Shown here one piece after another: positions 46,651 to 56,555 of a DNA stretch of 64,000 bases. The DNA is from Rhododendron vialii (Eukaryota > Streptophyta > Magnoliopsida > Ericales > Ericaceae). Under the pieces are notes generated by a model. That model had not been told where the DNA came from. It was given only the letters and a program-made list of their open reading frames with translations, and ran no database searches. Both the position numbers and the translations under genes were made by a program. Numbering within the stretch: position 1 is the first letter of the stretch; every line of letters begins with the position of its first letter. The stretch covers positions 15,910,001 to 15,974,000 of the forward strand of contig NC_080557.1 in NCBI RefSeq assembly GCF_030253575.1, read 5' to 3'.

Positions 46651-46699
46651 CTAACTATACTTGTAGTGCTAACTTCAATATTTATTACATGCTTGGTGG

Positions 46700-46790
46700 T
46701 TAAATTTTTTTTTGAATTGCCCTGTGGTGGGGGTTGCCCAAGTCCGGGGGCTTGTTGGGCTCACCCTAGGACCGGCCCTGACCATATATA
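46700..46790. repeat. Transposon-end remnant (CAGGGCCGG type)
   Basis: On the minus strand CAGGGCCGGTCCTAGGGTGA resembles a terminus common in plant DNA transposons. The partner end is not found. Confidence 0.35.
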
Positions 46791-47182
46791 GCATGAAAGC
46801 TGGAGTATTGTAAGCTACTCTCTCAATGGAATTAAAGGGAAGTGCTGCCAAGTTCAATTGGAAAGAGAGAGCGCGAGCGAGTGGCTGCAAACATATCCTA
46901 CCAGCAAGTTTAACAGAACAATTTGTCCAAAATCCAAATTACCAAATTCTGTCACCAATTTAACGAATTTAGATGGCAGGGGTTTACTTGAATAACGAAA
47001 CAACAACTTAGGTATAAAATTGAAATTTTCAAAAGTTCGAGGGTCCATTAGACATTGAGATCAAAATTAGGGAGTGTTTCAAAAACTTTCCCATTGGATT
47101 ATACGCCGGGCAATTGTCGCTCTCTGGTGTCATCTCCACTTCCTCAATGTCAATGCCCCTCTGTTTTAGCACTGTCTACAAT

Positions 47183-47184
<2 letters not shown>

Positions 47185-47220
<36 letters not shown>
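47185..47220. repeat. (GA)n tract upstream of the CIA2-like gene
   Basis: About 18 GA units lie 1.2 kb before the CIA2-like ATG. The following C/T-rich stretch (CTCTCTGCAC, GTCTCTCTGCC) looks like a transcribed 5' leader. Leaders with an intron are usual for CCT genes, but no splice sites can be proven here. A (GTT)n run at 48127-48150 lies within the same leader region. Confidence 0.6.
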
Positions 47221-47222
<2 letters not shown>

Positions 47223-48401
47223 AGTTTTCAGTCTTGACATAAATCCCAACGGATCATTTTGCTCTGTTCACCTGCTTGGTCCCGTGACTCTCTCTGCACA
47301 ATAACAGTCCTCTTGTCTCTCTGCCTCGCTCTGCACCCACGCTGGACTCTGCTATCCCTTCCTATTGGAGGCTTTGATTTCCTTTACTGGATAAGTTTTC
47401 GATTCTAATATACTTCTCATTCCTTTTGGTCCAAAACCCATCTCCTAATAGGCTTGAATTTCGGATTATGTGGATTCATTTCATGACATTCGGGGAGTTT
47501 TTCTAGGTTTTTTTTTTAAGGTACTCTGTTTCCATTGTACTTCATCACAGTGTATATTTACACCTACACACAGCAATTTTCCTCTTTTAGAACGAAATAG
47601 GTACTGGGGTTTTAGCATCCGTTCTGGGTTTTTCATGAAAATGGATTCCCAGTTTGAAGCTCCAAAAAAAACATTGACTTTCTCTTTTCGATGAGTTCAA
47701 CATGAGTTGTCTAGGGTTTTGTGTTTGGATTTTTCCCTTTTAAAGAAAGCACCTTTGGCTTTTAATAGTATTACTTGACTTGTGTGGGGTTTAGGGTTTA
47801 TGCCTGTTGAACTGCAATCCCACAACCTCAGGCTTTTTTAGCATTTTCTTGGCATGTATTGATCTGGGTATCTGGAGTTTTCACCAATTTTGATACAATT
47901 GGTCTACCACTTCACCTGTTTCTTCAACTTTCAGAGTGAATGGTTTCATTGTGTGGTCTTTCAATTCAAAGTTGATGATTCCATATGGTATTGCTTTTCT
48001 TTGGTCCTGTTACTTGAATTTCGTATGTCTTCCTCAACTTCATGCTTGATTTCTCTCCATGATTTAGCTTCTGTTCCTTGATTTTGCATGTTTTTTCCAT
48101 TCTATCTTGAGTTGATTTAGCATTTTTTGTTGTTGTTGTTGTTGTTGTTGTTTACTATTTCAGCTACTTTAAGATTCTGTATATGGGGGTTCCATCCAGT
48201 TTGAGGGTTCACCATGTGGTTTTGAAATCCTAGTTGTTGTATTCTATGTTACATCTGTGCTTGATTTCTATTTCTCTTCTCTTGGCTTATTCTGTCTTGA
48301 ATCTCCATTAGGGCTTCAACTTTTCCATCTTTGTCCAAGGTTTTCAATTATTCTACCTTGTATTAGATCTCTTCATATTATATTTGAAGTAATCTGCAAA
48401 C

Positions 48402-50189
48402 ATGTCTTCTTGTTTAACCGGAGGCAGCCATACTTGTAGTTTTGACCTCGATTTTTTGAGATCTCCATCAACTACAAGTTGTACCTTAAATTCATCTTCT
48501 CCTTCATCAACTCTCTCAGAGGCCAGCAATTCCAGACTTGCGATCTCAACCCGAAAACCTCGGACTCCTCGAAAACGACTGAACCAAGCCTACAATGATG
48601 CAGCAACACTTCTGTCCACAGCTTGCCCAAACATTTTCCCTGCCAAACACCTCACAAAGCCTTGCAAATTCACCAAGCCAAACGACACTTTCTTCAATGA
48701 ACCCTCGCAATTGCTCCTACCTTTTCGAGTTATCGACGATTTTGGTTTCTTACTCCACCAACCATACCCAGAGAAACCAAGTTTCCGAATTGAGTCAAAA
48801 GTTCTGAATTGTGGAAAGCCTTGCGAGAGCCTGGTGGAAAATGATTTGCAGGTGGATTCCTTGAAGTTGGGTGATGGTTACCAAGAGGAGTTTGATGCGA
48901 TATCGATACTAGCTGAGGAAGTTGAAGATGGTGTTGACAGTATCATGGGAAATCTAAGTGTGAACAATGCTTCAGTTGAAGAGGCTAGGGTTGCTAGTTG
49001 TAGTCGCCAGATACTTGCTTGGAATTGTCATCCGGTGTGGTTGGGATTTGGTAGGAATTTCGACTTCGGTGTTTGGATGAGAAGGGGTATTAGAGCATTG
49101 AAGCATGTCGATGAAGAAGAGTGGTGGAGATTTCCCCTTGTAAATATCCTTGACGTCTCCCCTAAATTCAGCACAGGAACCTCAGAAAAGAAGAAAAACA
49201 AGATTCTGAAACCAGTGGAAAAGAGTTCACAATCGCGAAAAGGGAATTCTCGGCCCAAGTTGCTATTGAAATTGAACTATGAGGGGGTATTGAATGCATG
49301 GTCTGATCGTGGAACACCATTTTCCAAGGAAGTTACGGCCCATGAGAATTCCAGTATTGATCTCAATGTATGTTTCGCATCTACCTCTGCGGAATCAACA
49401 TGCCAGGAAGGCATGTACCTAATTGCCCGTTTGGATGGAAGGATATGGTGGGAAAAGAAAGAATTATGAGAATCTCATCTATTTGTGCATTAATGGTACT
49501 CACCAAAAAATAGTGAGATTTTGGGATAAAACCTAGTTCTTTCTTTTCTCATCAAATCCCTCTATCGAAACAGTATGTAGTTGCTCTTTGCTAAAGCCAT
49601 GTTTTCTTGTTTATTTAGTTTTGGTAAATTCCAATTTGTCCCCCTTGTACATAGGCCAATTCTCCTTTTTTCCTTGGGAGTCCAAAAATCCTCCAAGTTA
49701 ATCCCTGAAATATGTGATTGTTTTTGTTATAGTAGTTGTCCCACATTGCTTAGGCATGGAATGGGAGATCACTTAATGACATTTGAGACCTCTCCCCTCT
49801 TTGCCAATTGGTTTTGAGATGGATATAAAGTTTCCACTCCGTCTTTCCTTATCTTGTGTTGTTTAAATCCGTTTAATAATTTTCACAGGCATTATATAGA
49901 TCCAAAGTGTTTGGAATGATATTTTTCTTAGGATGAAGTCTTTCAGAATCTTTTTGATGGGTCATATGGAAACTGCATTATGCAGTTAAAAACATAAGAG
50001 TTTTTCTTATGCTTCATTGTTTACTTTTGATTTTAGTGCCGGCAGAGAACTGAATGGTTATCCTTATGATATTTTTATGAGCAGGCCAGATTGGGTCAAA
50101 TAGACTTGTTCTCTGATATTGACAGATTAAGAGAAACCAGTGAGCTGCGCTACAAGAAAAAGGCGACGCTCAAGCTACTTCTCAAATAA
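48402..50189 (+). CDS. CIA2: CIA2-like nuclear regulator lacking an intact CCT domain
   Basis: Exon 1 (48402-49367, 322 codons) starts MSSCLTGG and has the family landmarks: a serine-rich start, SNSRLAISTRKPRTPRKR (43-60, a likely nuclear signal), YNDAATLLSTACPNIF (64-79), DSIMGNLSV (179-187), EEWWRFPLVNI (239-249) and LLLKLNYEGVLNAWSDRGTP (287-306). It ends at a GTATGT donor in phase 0. Exon 2 (50085-50189) follows a GAGCAG acceptor and reads ARLGQIDLFSDIDRLRE, then a garbled RYKKKATLKLLLK and TAA. CIA2 and its relative CIL raise transcription of plastid import and ribosomal-protein genes and carry a C-terminal CCT domain. Here the protein would be about 356 residues without it. Either this is a young pseudogene or a truncated form that is kept. 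If exon 1 is not spliced, the frame runs on to 49469. Confidence 0.75.
49720..49840. repeat. TRIM-LTR-like fragment in the CIA2-like intron
   Basis: GTTGTCCCACATTGCTTAGG, then CCAATTGGTTTTGAGATGG, resembles the minus-strand LTR of the TRIM at 59140 (GTCCCACATCG, CCAATTGGTTTTAGGTTGG). Possibly an old solo LTR of a related family. Confidence 0.35.
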
Positions 50190-50238
50190 GATTGGATAGC
50201 ATGTCACGACATGCAACAATGGACTGCCCGTGACTGAG
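50130..50238 (+). pseudogene. Decayed CCT-domain exon
   Basis: After RETSELRY the reading frame shifts. In the next frame KRRRSSYFSNKIG follows and then TAG, lining up with the CCT core KRRTRLFSKKIRYE of the family. The same frame continues HVTTCNNGLPVTE, which still tracks the expected EVRKLNA-K-RPRMK positions, and stops at a GAG|GTAAAT donor (GT at 50239-50240) exactly where the family has its last intron. So the exon was a true CCT exon and has lost two bases and gained a stop plus many substitutions. No final exon (GRFVKR type) is visible downstream. Confidence 0.75.
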
Positions 50239-50384
50239 GTAAATGACTGAATCAGGAATTGTTATACAGAAAATTCATTCAGAGTTCTGGAATGATGTCT
50301 TTTTTTGGTTTGAAAATGATCAGTGGTTAGATAATTTGAAATGGAAGGTCTACGGGTCATATTACATGATCTTTTTTCTTTTGT

Positions 50385-50640
50385 TTTTTTGAACGGCGAA
50401 AAAGATAATACTGTTGATCTTTGAAGAAATTAAAAAGTTCAAAAGGAAAGGAGCAAAAAGAATCACAACAAATGGAAGCATTCCAATGAGAGGTTGGCAC
50501 CCAACCAGACGACAATCATTTGCCGCTCCAAATCATAAAAAGAATATAAAACACCTAGTTGACAAGAAGCATAAACATATTACAGCGACAGCCCCTCTAC
50601 ACCTAGTGGGGGTACAAAGTATTACATGTTCTTTCTATTT
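50385..50640 (-). mobile_element. LINE 3'-tail fragment
   Basis: It starts on the plus strand with a T-rich tract and GAACGGCGAAAAAGATAATA, the fourth copy in the window of the GGC(G/A)AAAA tail signature. On the minus strand this is a LINE 3' end. No coding part remains. Confidence 0.4.
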
Positions 50641-51109
50641 TCACCAATTTGGAAGAAATCAAATGGTGACAAACGAGGGACTGAGGGAGGGCCATGAATC
50701 CGTTTGTATGAAAGTTGCCCTGCACCTAGTAGTGGTTATGGTTTAAACGAATTGCATAAGAACCCAAGATCTTGTATTGTTGTTAACTAGTTGTAGTAGG
50801 AGGAGGAGTGGTGGTGGTGTATAATCTTTCCATAAGAAAATAACTCATATACACAGTATATCGTAACTCCATAGATATGAACATGTCGGTGAATTAGGTT
50901 GAAAGTGAAAGTCGCTAAAAACTGGCGGAATGCTCTCAAAACCAATTCACTTTAGTGATACCCGGAAGACTTTCTTTGGCCCTGCTTAGCGGATCCCATT
51001 CCCATGCAACGACATTGTTTGTGCAGCCCCTGTATTTATGAGTATGAGATATGTATGATTCCATGCCTATTCCACAGTGCAATTAATTGTGAATATATGT
51101 TCACGGTGG

Positions 51110-51190
51110 TGTTGGTATGACTTGCAAGTTGAACCCGGGACTTGCATCCTGCAATGGAGCAACTTATCCAATGGGCAAAGTTTGGTCGCT
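51110..51190 (-). mobile_element. SINE head fragment
   Basis: The minus strand reads GCCCATTGGATAAGTTGC (box A-like) and AGTCCCGGGTTCAACTTGC (box B-like) at tRNA spacing. There is no A-tail next to it, so only a fragment remains. Confidence 0.4.
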
Positions 51191-51983
51191 TGGGAGGAAA
51201 TTTACGTTTGATATCAATGTTTGTTTATATGTTTTTTTGAAGATATTGTAAGAAACTAAACTGAAACAAAAAAGGCAGCTACTTCTTAGACGTTAAAAGA
51301 CTAGATTGTTTATAAGTATGTGCAAATAATAATCTGCCACCCATATCACTATTTCACATTCTGGATATCTCGCAAATAGTTTGTCATTTTGATGTTTCAG
51401 GGGCGGTTCAAATGGACAAATTCATACATGGCGTGAGATGAGGGGAATGCAATACATTTTGATCGGGTTTCGCATTCCATCCACCCATCCCACCAGGGAT
51501 CCAAGAAATAGACGGCCTATTTATTTTATGAAAAAAATATGACTTGTCTGCATGGATGATGTGCGCATTGAGGCTTGTAAAATGCATGGTTTGGATCACC
51601 AAATGAGACCGTTTGCATCCAATTTTCAGTCGCATGAGCAATCTTGCTCTTGTTATATCGTCTTCTGTATCGATGAGGTTTGTAAATTATAGTAAATCTT
51701 TTGCTTTTAAAGAACAGCATCTTGATGAGGAATATGAACAAGTCAAATTAAGCATTCACCTTCTCCTTTTGGTTTTTGAACCTTATGAATATGTTGTCTA
51801 TATGCCTTTTCGAATACACTTTTCTCAGCGCTTGGTCCACGTACGTGAATCCTTCATCAGATGATAAAGCCTTTTGGTAGATCAAACTCCGTTGAACAAA
51901 ATCGAGGGCCCATTGAGTTAACAGCAGTGGTTTTGCTTTGTTCGCGTTGTAGTGGTTTGTACAACGTAGCTGGTTCTTTCTCA

Positions 51984-52105
51984 TGTATCGGATTTGGATA
52001 ACTCAGATCGGATATACCAAGTTCGGATTCGGACTCGAATTCTCATTCATTAGATTTGGATCACTCAGATCGGATATACCAAATTCGGATTTGGAGTTGT
52101 TTTGG
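51984..52105. repeat. Tandem duplication of about 60 bp
   Basis: GGATTTGGATxACTCAGATC and CGGATATACCAAxTTCGGAT occur twice, about 62 bases apart. It is non-coding. Confidence 0.75.
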
Positions 52106-52304
52106 ATTCGAATCCATCAAAAAAGAAAGAGAAACGAGGTTGTCCTTATTTATTTTCCTGATAAAGAGGGCAAGGGCAAATTACAAGATCATAAAGTTGA
52201 CAATGGCGCTGCAAAATTTTGGTCATCTTTTAATTTTGGGCATTTTACTTCTGGGTCTAGAAAAAAGAAAGTAATTCCTGCCAAGTCTCCTATAATTAAC
52301 GAAA

Positions 52305-52680
52305 CACTAAAACCCTAAACACTGTAAGTGCCTAACTCCTAGGGCACCCTATGAAAGTGCCTAAACTCCATAGTATCTTATAAAAATGTCTAAACCCCTA
52401 GGGTACCCTATGAAAGTGCCTAAACTGTTAAAACCCTATAATAGGAAAGTGAACCCTAAAATCCCTATGAAAACGCCTAAACCTAAACCCTAGGGTACCC
52501 TAAACCTTAGAGTATTCTAAAACCTAAAATCTTAAGGTACCCAAAAACCCTACCCTAGGGTTTAAATCTTAAGGTACCCTAAAACCCTACCCTAGGATTT
52601 TAGGGTACCCTAGGGTACTAGGGTACCCACTAGGGTACCATAAAACCCTAGCATACCCTAAAACCCTTGGGTGACACTTT
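52305..52680. repeat. Degenerate CCCTAAA-rich minisatellite
   Basis: About 25 copies of CCCTA or CCTAAA motifs are mixed with the longer phrases AGGGTACCCTATGAAAGTGC and GTGCCTAAACTCC. The telomere-like unit is present but irregular. It is not a tract of perfect CCCTAAA repeats, so an internal telomere relic or an independent minisatellite are both possible. A related array lies inverted at 55790-55930. Confidence 0.7.
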
Positions 52681-52689
52681 CATTAATGA

Positions 52690-53330
52690 TAAATATATTT
52701 TTGTAAAAGTGGACCTAGTAGTAATTAAGTAGGAGTATTACATCTCTCCTTAATGGGAATTAAGTGTCACTTTTTTGTATTTAGAGGTAAAAATCTCTTT
52801 AATTTTCAGATGTAGCAAACTACTTGTCCAGATCGACTAGTCAAATAGGATAATTATGAAAAACTTAGAATATGTAAAACTCAGTAAATAAAACATGTAA
52901 AAGATATATTATGCAGTAGTATTTGATGGATAATCTGATATCTAGATTATGATTGTGCTTTTTATTATGATGTTGAAAGTATTGGCTATAAAATAAAAAA
53001 ATTGGCTATTGAAATATGCCCATGGATAGTATATACTTTTTGTAAAATCTGAAAGCGATATTGTTTGAATATAACACATAACACGAAAATGAACAAGATT
53101 AATATTCAATGCATGTAAAAAGCGAATTGTAAAGGCATATAAATAATACGTAAATAGTTTGTAATATCTACGTGATTTGTTTAAATATGACGAGCAGAAG
53201 AATAAAAAAAAATTGAGAATCCAAAATACCCCGTAATCTATTTGTGAGATTATGGCTCTCCATACTTGTTTTTTAGATTGTGGCTTTTATACCTGCTTTG
53301 ATAAGGGAGACTTACTAAAACAACCTTAGT
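52690..53330. other. AT-rich stretch, no gene
   Basis: AT-rich sequence with no exon-like frame or delimited repeat. Confidence 0.4.
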
Positions 53331-53334
53331 ACGG

Positions 53335-53337
<3 letters not shown>

Positions 53338-53416
<79 letters not shown>
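53338..53416. repeat. (TA)n(GA)n microsatellite
   Basis: About 14 TA units followed by about 25 GA units, directly bordering the foldback element. The SLSLSL/IYIYIY frame on the minus strand comes from it. Confidence 0.95.
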
Positions 53417-53419
<3 letters not shown>

Positions 53420-53782
53420 CTAATGCGGACCTCCGCATCCAAGCAAAGGGCGGACCTCTCCTTTTCCGATCGAATTTCGATGATCCGAGCCACTCAATAT
53501 GTTCAAAACGTGATCTTAAGGGTACTCGCGAAAAATGAACCAAAAAAAAATGGGAAAGGCTTCATTCGAGCAGTTTTTGTTTATTTTTTATTGAACGGTT
53601 CAAATAAAAACTGCTCAAATCAAGCCTTTCCCGGTCATTTTTTATTTGCAGATTTCTCACGGCTACCCTTAAAATCATGTTCTCAACACATTAAACGGCT
53701 TAGATAATCAAAATTCAATCGGAAAAGGGAAGAAATGGGGTGGTCCGCACTTGCTTAGATGCGGAGGTCCGCATTAGAAGCT
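53415..53782. mobile_element. Foldback/hairpin element, copy 2
   Basis: AGCTTCTAATGCGGACCTCC at the left is matched in reverse at the right (GGAGGTCCGCATTAGAAGCT). The two halves pair nearly throughout, turning at about 53600. Internal blocks (CCGATCGAATTTCGATGATC, AAAACGTGATCTTAAGGGTA) are shared with the copy at 10655-11005, so this is a repeated family. The 94-codon frame over it is a by-product. It is framed by simple repeats on both sides, which hides any target duplication. Confidence 0.8.
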
Positions 53783-53784
53783 TA

Positions 53785-53785
53785 C

Positions 53786-53833
<48 letters not shown>
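53785..53833. repeat. (GT)n(TA)n microsatellite
   Basis: A GT run followed by about 20 TA units on the right border of the foldback element. Confidence 0.95.
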
Positions 53834-53837
<4 letters not shown>

Positions 53838-53839
53838 AG

Positions 53840-55180
53840 GATGTGTGTATTATAAGGAAATGACTTTTACATTCCACTCTTTTATAAATACATTCTAAAA
53901 TTTGTATTCTAGTATTTGTATTGCTTGTAACTTGACAATATTAAAGAATAAATTTTAGTAGAAAAGTGAATTTATAAGGAAGCTGGGTGCGTAGGGTGCA
54001 CATTACTAGACAAAGCATATGGGTCGTTTTGGCATAAATAATTTATTTGGATTAAATTTTTTATCTTTATTTTACTACTAATTATTTTGCATTTTGGTTT
54101 TGCGTCGATTTTTTTTTTGAATTATTAGTTTATTCCGACAAGAAAAATCTAAAAAGTATTAATTTTGATAAAAGTCTCAAGTTCGCTGAAAACAAAAATA
54201 ATCCAAAATGGCTTGTTGAATTATATTTATCCTTTTATTCAAAAAATTTAGTTTGGTTTATGTTTTTTTATTTCTTAAATTCATTTTGTGGAGACAAAAG
54301 AAAAAAAAAAACTAATCGGCTTAAATTATTAAGGTCCCGTTGTACTAAGGTTCTTATTTATTTTTCGCTTTACAAAAAAAAAAACTAATTGGCTTAAATT
54401 GTTGAGGTTTGTTCTTCTCCTTTCATCAAGATGTCCACGCTTTTCTGTCATATATACACAATTGCCATGTCTCCTCTCCTCCTGTACTAATTTTTCCAAA
54501 AACGTTTATTTAAATTTCAAAACACCTCTCTTTTTCTCTCAAGTAATTCTCTTTCGTGCCAAAGTGGAATAAATAGTACTATACAATAATGAATTGATTT
54601 CCATAATTGGAGTGGGCAATACCATAGGCACGGACTATTCGCTAGATTTCTTATAATGTATTATTTTTAATTTAAAAAATAAATATTAATACTATTTTTT
54701 AAAAAATAAATACATTAGTGGAACAAGGTCCAAAACGGGCCGGTAGACTCTACCGAAAATCCCAATTATTTGGACGAAATCACCCTCTACACAAATACTA
54801 GTTCCTCCTCTTTTGCCATCGGCCGCGCAGCCCCAGCACCGCCACCGGTTACAATCTCCGGCGAACCATCACTTTCCCGGTATAAGTTCTCTTGCCGGTC
54901 ATACCTGCGGGGCTTAGTTCTCTCGGGGGTTGTACCCAATCCCGCTGTCACTTTTCTCCGATTCGGTGCCGATTTTGCTGCTGCAAGTGTATGTGTTTCT
55001 GTATTGTTCTTTTCTTGATCATTACCGGTAAATTCATAGCAATTACATCAGTCTGTATAATGAGAAAATCGAACAATATCTCTTACAAGCACTGTGAATA
55101 AAGAGACAAAGCTTCGCACAGGAAGAAAGAAGCGAACCCTTGAACTCCTACTGCAATGACTCTGGCCAACTGAGCTTGTT
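53840..55180. other. Intergenic stretch, no gene
   Basis: AT-rich up to about 54720. From 54740 to 55000 a GC-richer stretch with CACCGCCACCGGTTACAATC and CCGGCGAACCATCACTTTCC has open frames, but none can be tied to a protein family. Confidence 0.35.
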
Positions 55181-55189
55181 GATCCTATA

Positions 55190-55455
55190 TACTCCCTCCG
55201 TCCCTTTTCGATAGCCCTACGAAGAGACAGGGGATTTTCCGGATAAGAAAAAAGGTATTTCCGTTCATAATTTTCTAAGCTTTTTCTCACCAAATTAAAG
55301 AACTAATCCAGAAGTTTAGTTTGGTGCGAAGAAATGATTAGTTTTTTAATTTGGTGAGAAATACTTGAAAAATCATGTGCAGTAGTAATTTTTTTAGTTT
55401 ATCTAAGAGTTGCATGTCTTTTCACACGGGACATCATTTTGCGACGGAGGGAGTA
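55190..55455. mobile_element. Stowaway MITE
   Basis: The ends are CTCCCTCCGTCCC and, reversed, CTCCCTCCGTCGC, flanked by TA on each side (55190-55191 and 55454-55455). This is the standard Stowaway terminus of the Tc1/mariner group. The interior has inverted ACCAAATTAAAGAACTAATC / GATTAGTTTTTTAATTTGGT arms. It is non-coding, 262 bp. Confidence 0.92.
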
Positions 55456-55789
55456 GTTCATTAACAACTTATTGGCTGTTTGAGCTGGTGAATGATAGTG
55501 GTGATTTATAGTGTATTTTGTTTTTTATTGGATTTTGGTCAATTTCGACCTGTTTAAGTGCAGGATTAAAGCAAGCATAGTTTAACTCTTAACTAATTTG
55601 GAGATACATATAAAATGAAATTGAAGAAGTGATTTGGTAAAACTTCTGGATAGCATCAAAAAAGTTTTTTTTAGGGAAAATTAGCCATAAGGACGGTAAA
55701 ATAGTTTTCATTTAGGGGAAGAATGCCAGTAAAATAGTTTTCAGTTGAGGTCTTTCAACTTTGAGTTTTTTAGCCATAAGACCAAAACA

Positions 55790-55930
55790 TGTTTAGACAC
55801 TTTCATAGGATTTTAGGATGCACTTTCCTATAATAGGGTTTTAGTGCTTTAGGCACTTTCATAGGGTACCCTAGGGTTTTAGGAACTTTCATATATAGGG
55901 ACCCTAGGGTTTTAGGCACCTTCATAGGCA
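55790..55930. repeat. TTAGGG-rich minisatellite, inverted relative
   Basis: The phrases AGGCACTTTCATAGGGTACC and CTAGGGTTTTAGGCAC are the reverse complement of the unit in the 52305-52680 array. The two arrays are about 3.1 kb apart in opposite orientation. Confidence 0.75.
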
Positions 55931-56555
55931 CATTTGTACTTATGTTTGATTGCAAAAGGTGCTTATCCTTGAGCTCAAAAAATGTAAATATGAGGGATTT
56001 TTGGCACATTTGTCCTTTTTTGTATTTGTATCACCCACTTGAAACTTTTATATTTATCTTAAAATGTTTTTCTTTTATTATCTCCGCTCACCCATCCATC
56101 CACCTCCAGAAGCTCGATTCAAAATATATTTACCTATTACCTCGTGATTAAAGCTTTAGATGTTCCTAGGATAGAACATCACAAATCTGCCAACTTCAAT
56201 GGCATAATTTGGTTTGTGGAGTTTGTAGTTGGGGACCAAGGATAAGAAACGTTGTCTGTTCTAGAGAACCAATAAGTTTTGGAGTATCTCTATTGATTCA
56301 AAGTAGATCAATCATCCATTTATAAGCACAGAACCAAAGAAAAAGTCCATTTATAAGCAAAGATAAGAAGAGTTTAATACACAAGTAAAGATTACAATAA
56401 TTCCCTATGGTAACACTTTTCTTGTGAGATTTGATAGGGCTTTGGGGCACAGTGCGGACTGTGGAAAATATCTCCGTGGTCTGTTTGTGCTGGCACATTT
56501 GCACGTGCACTTACGTGCTTCGGTGTCAATTGACCTCCCTTTTGTATTTGATCAG

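Noticed and set aside
47055-47237. Short frame with an ERERER tail
   Set aside because: The tail is the translation of the GA microsatellite; it has no family features and lies in the likely leader of the CIA2-like gene.
52305-52680. True interstitial telomere
   Set aside because: The CCCTAAA units are irregular and interleaved with a longer non-telomeric unit; I call it a telomere-like minisatellite only.
53250-53543. 97-codon minus frame
   Set aside because: Built from the GA and TA microsatellites plus the foldback arm.
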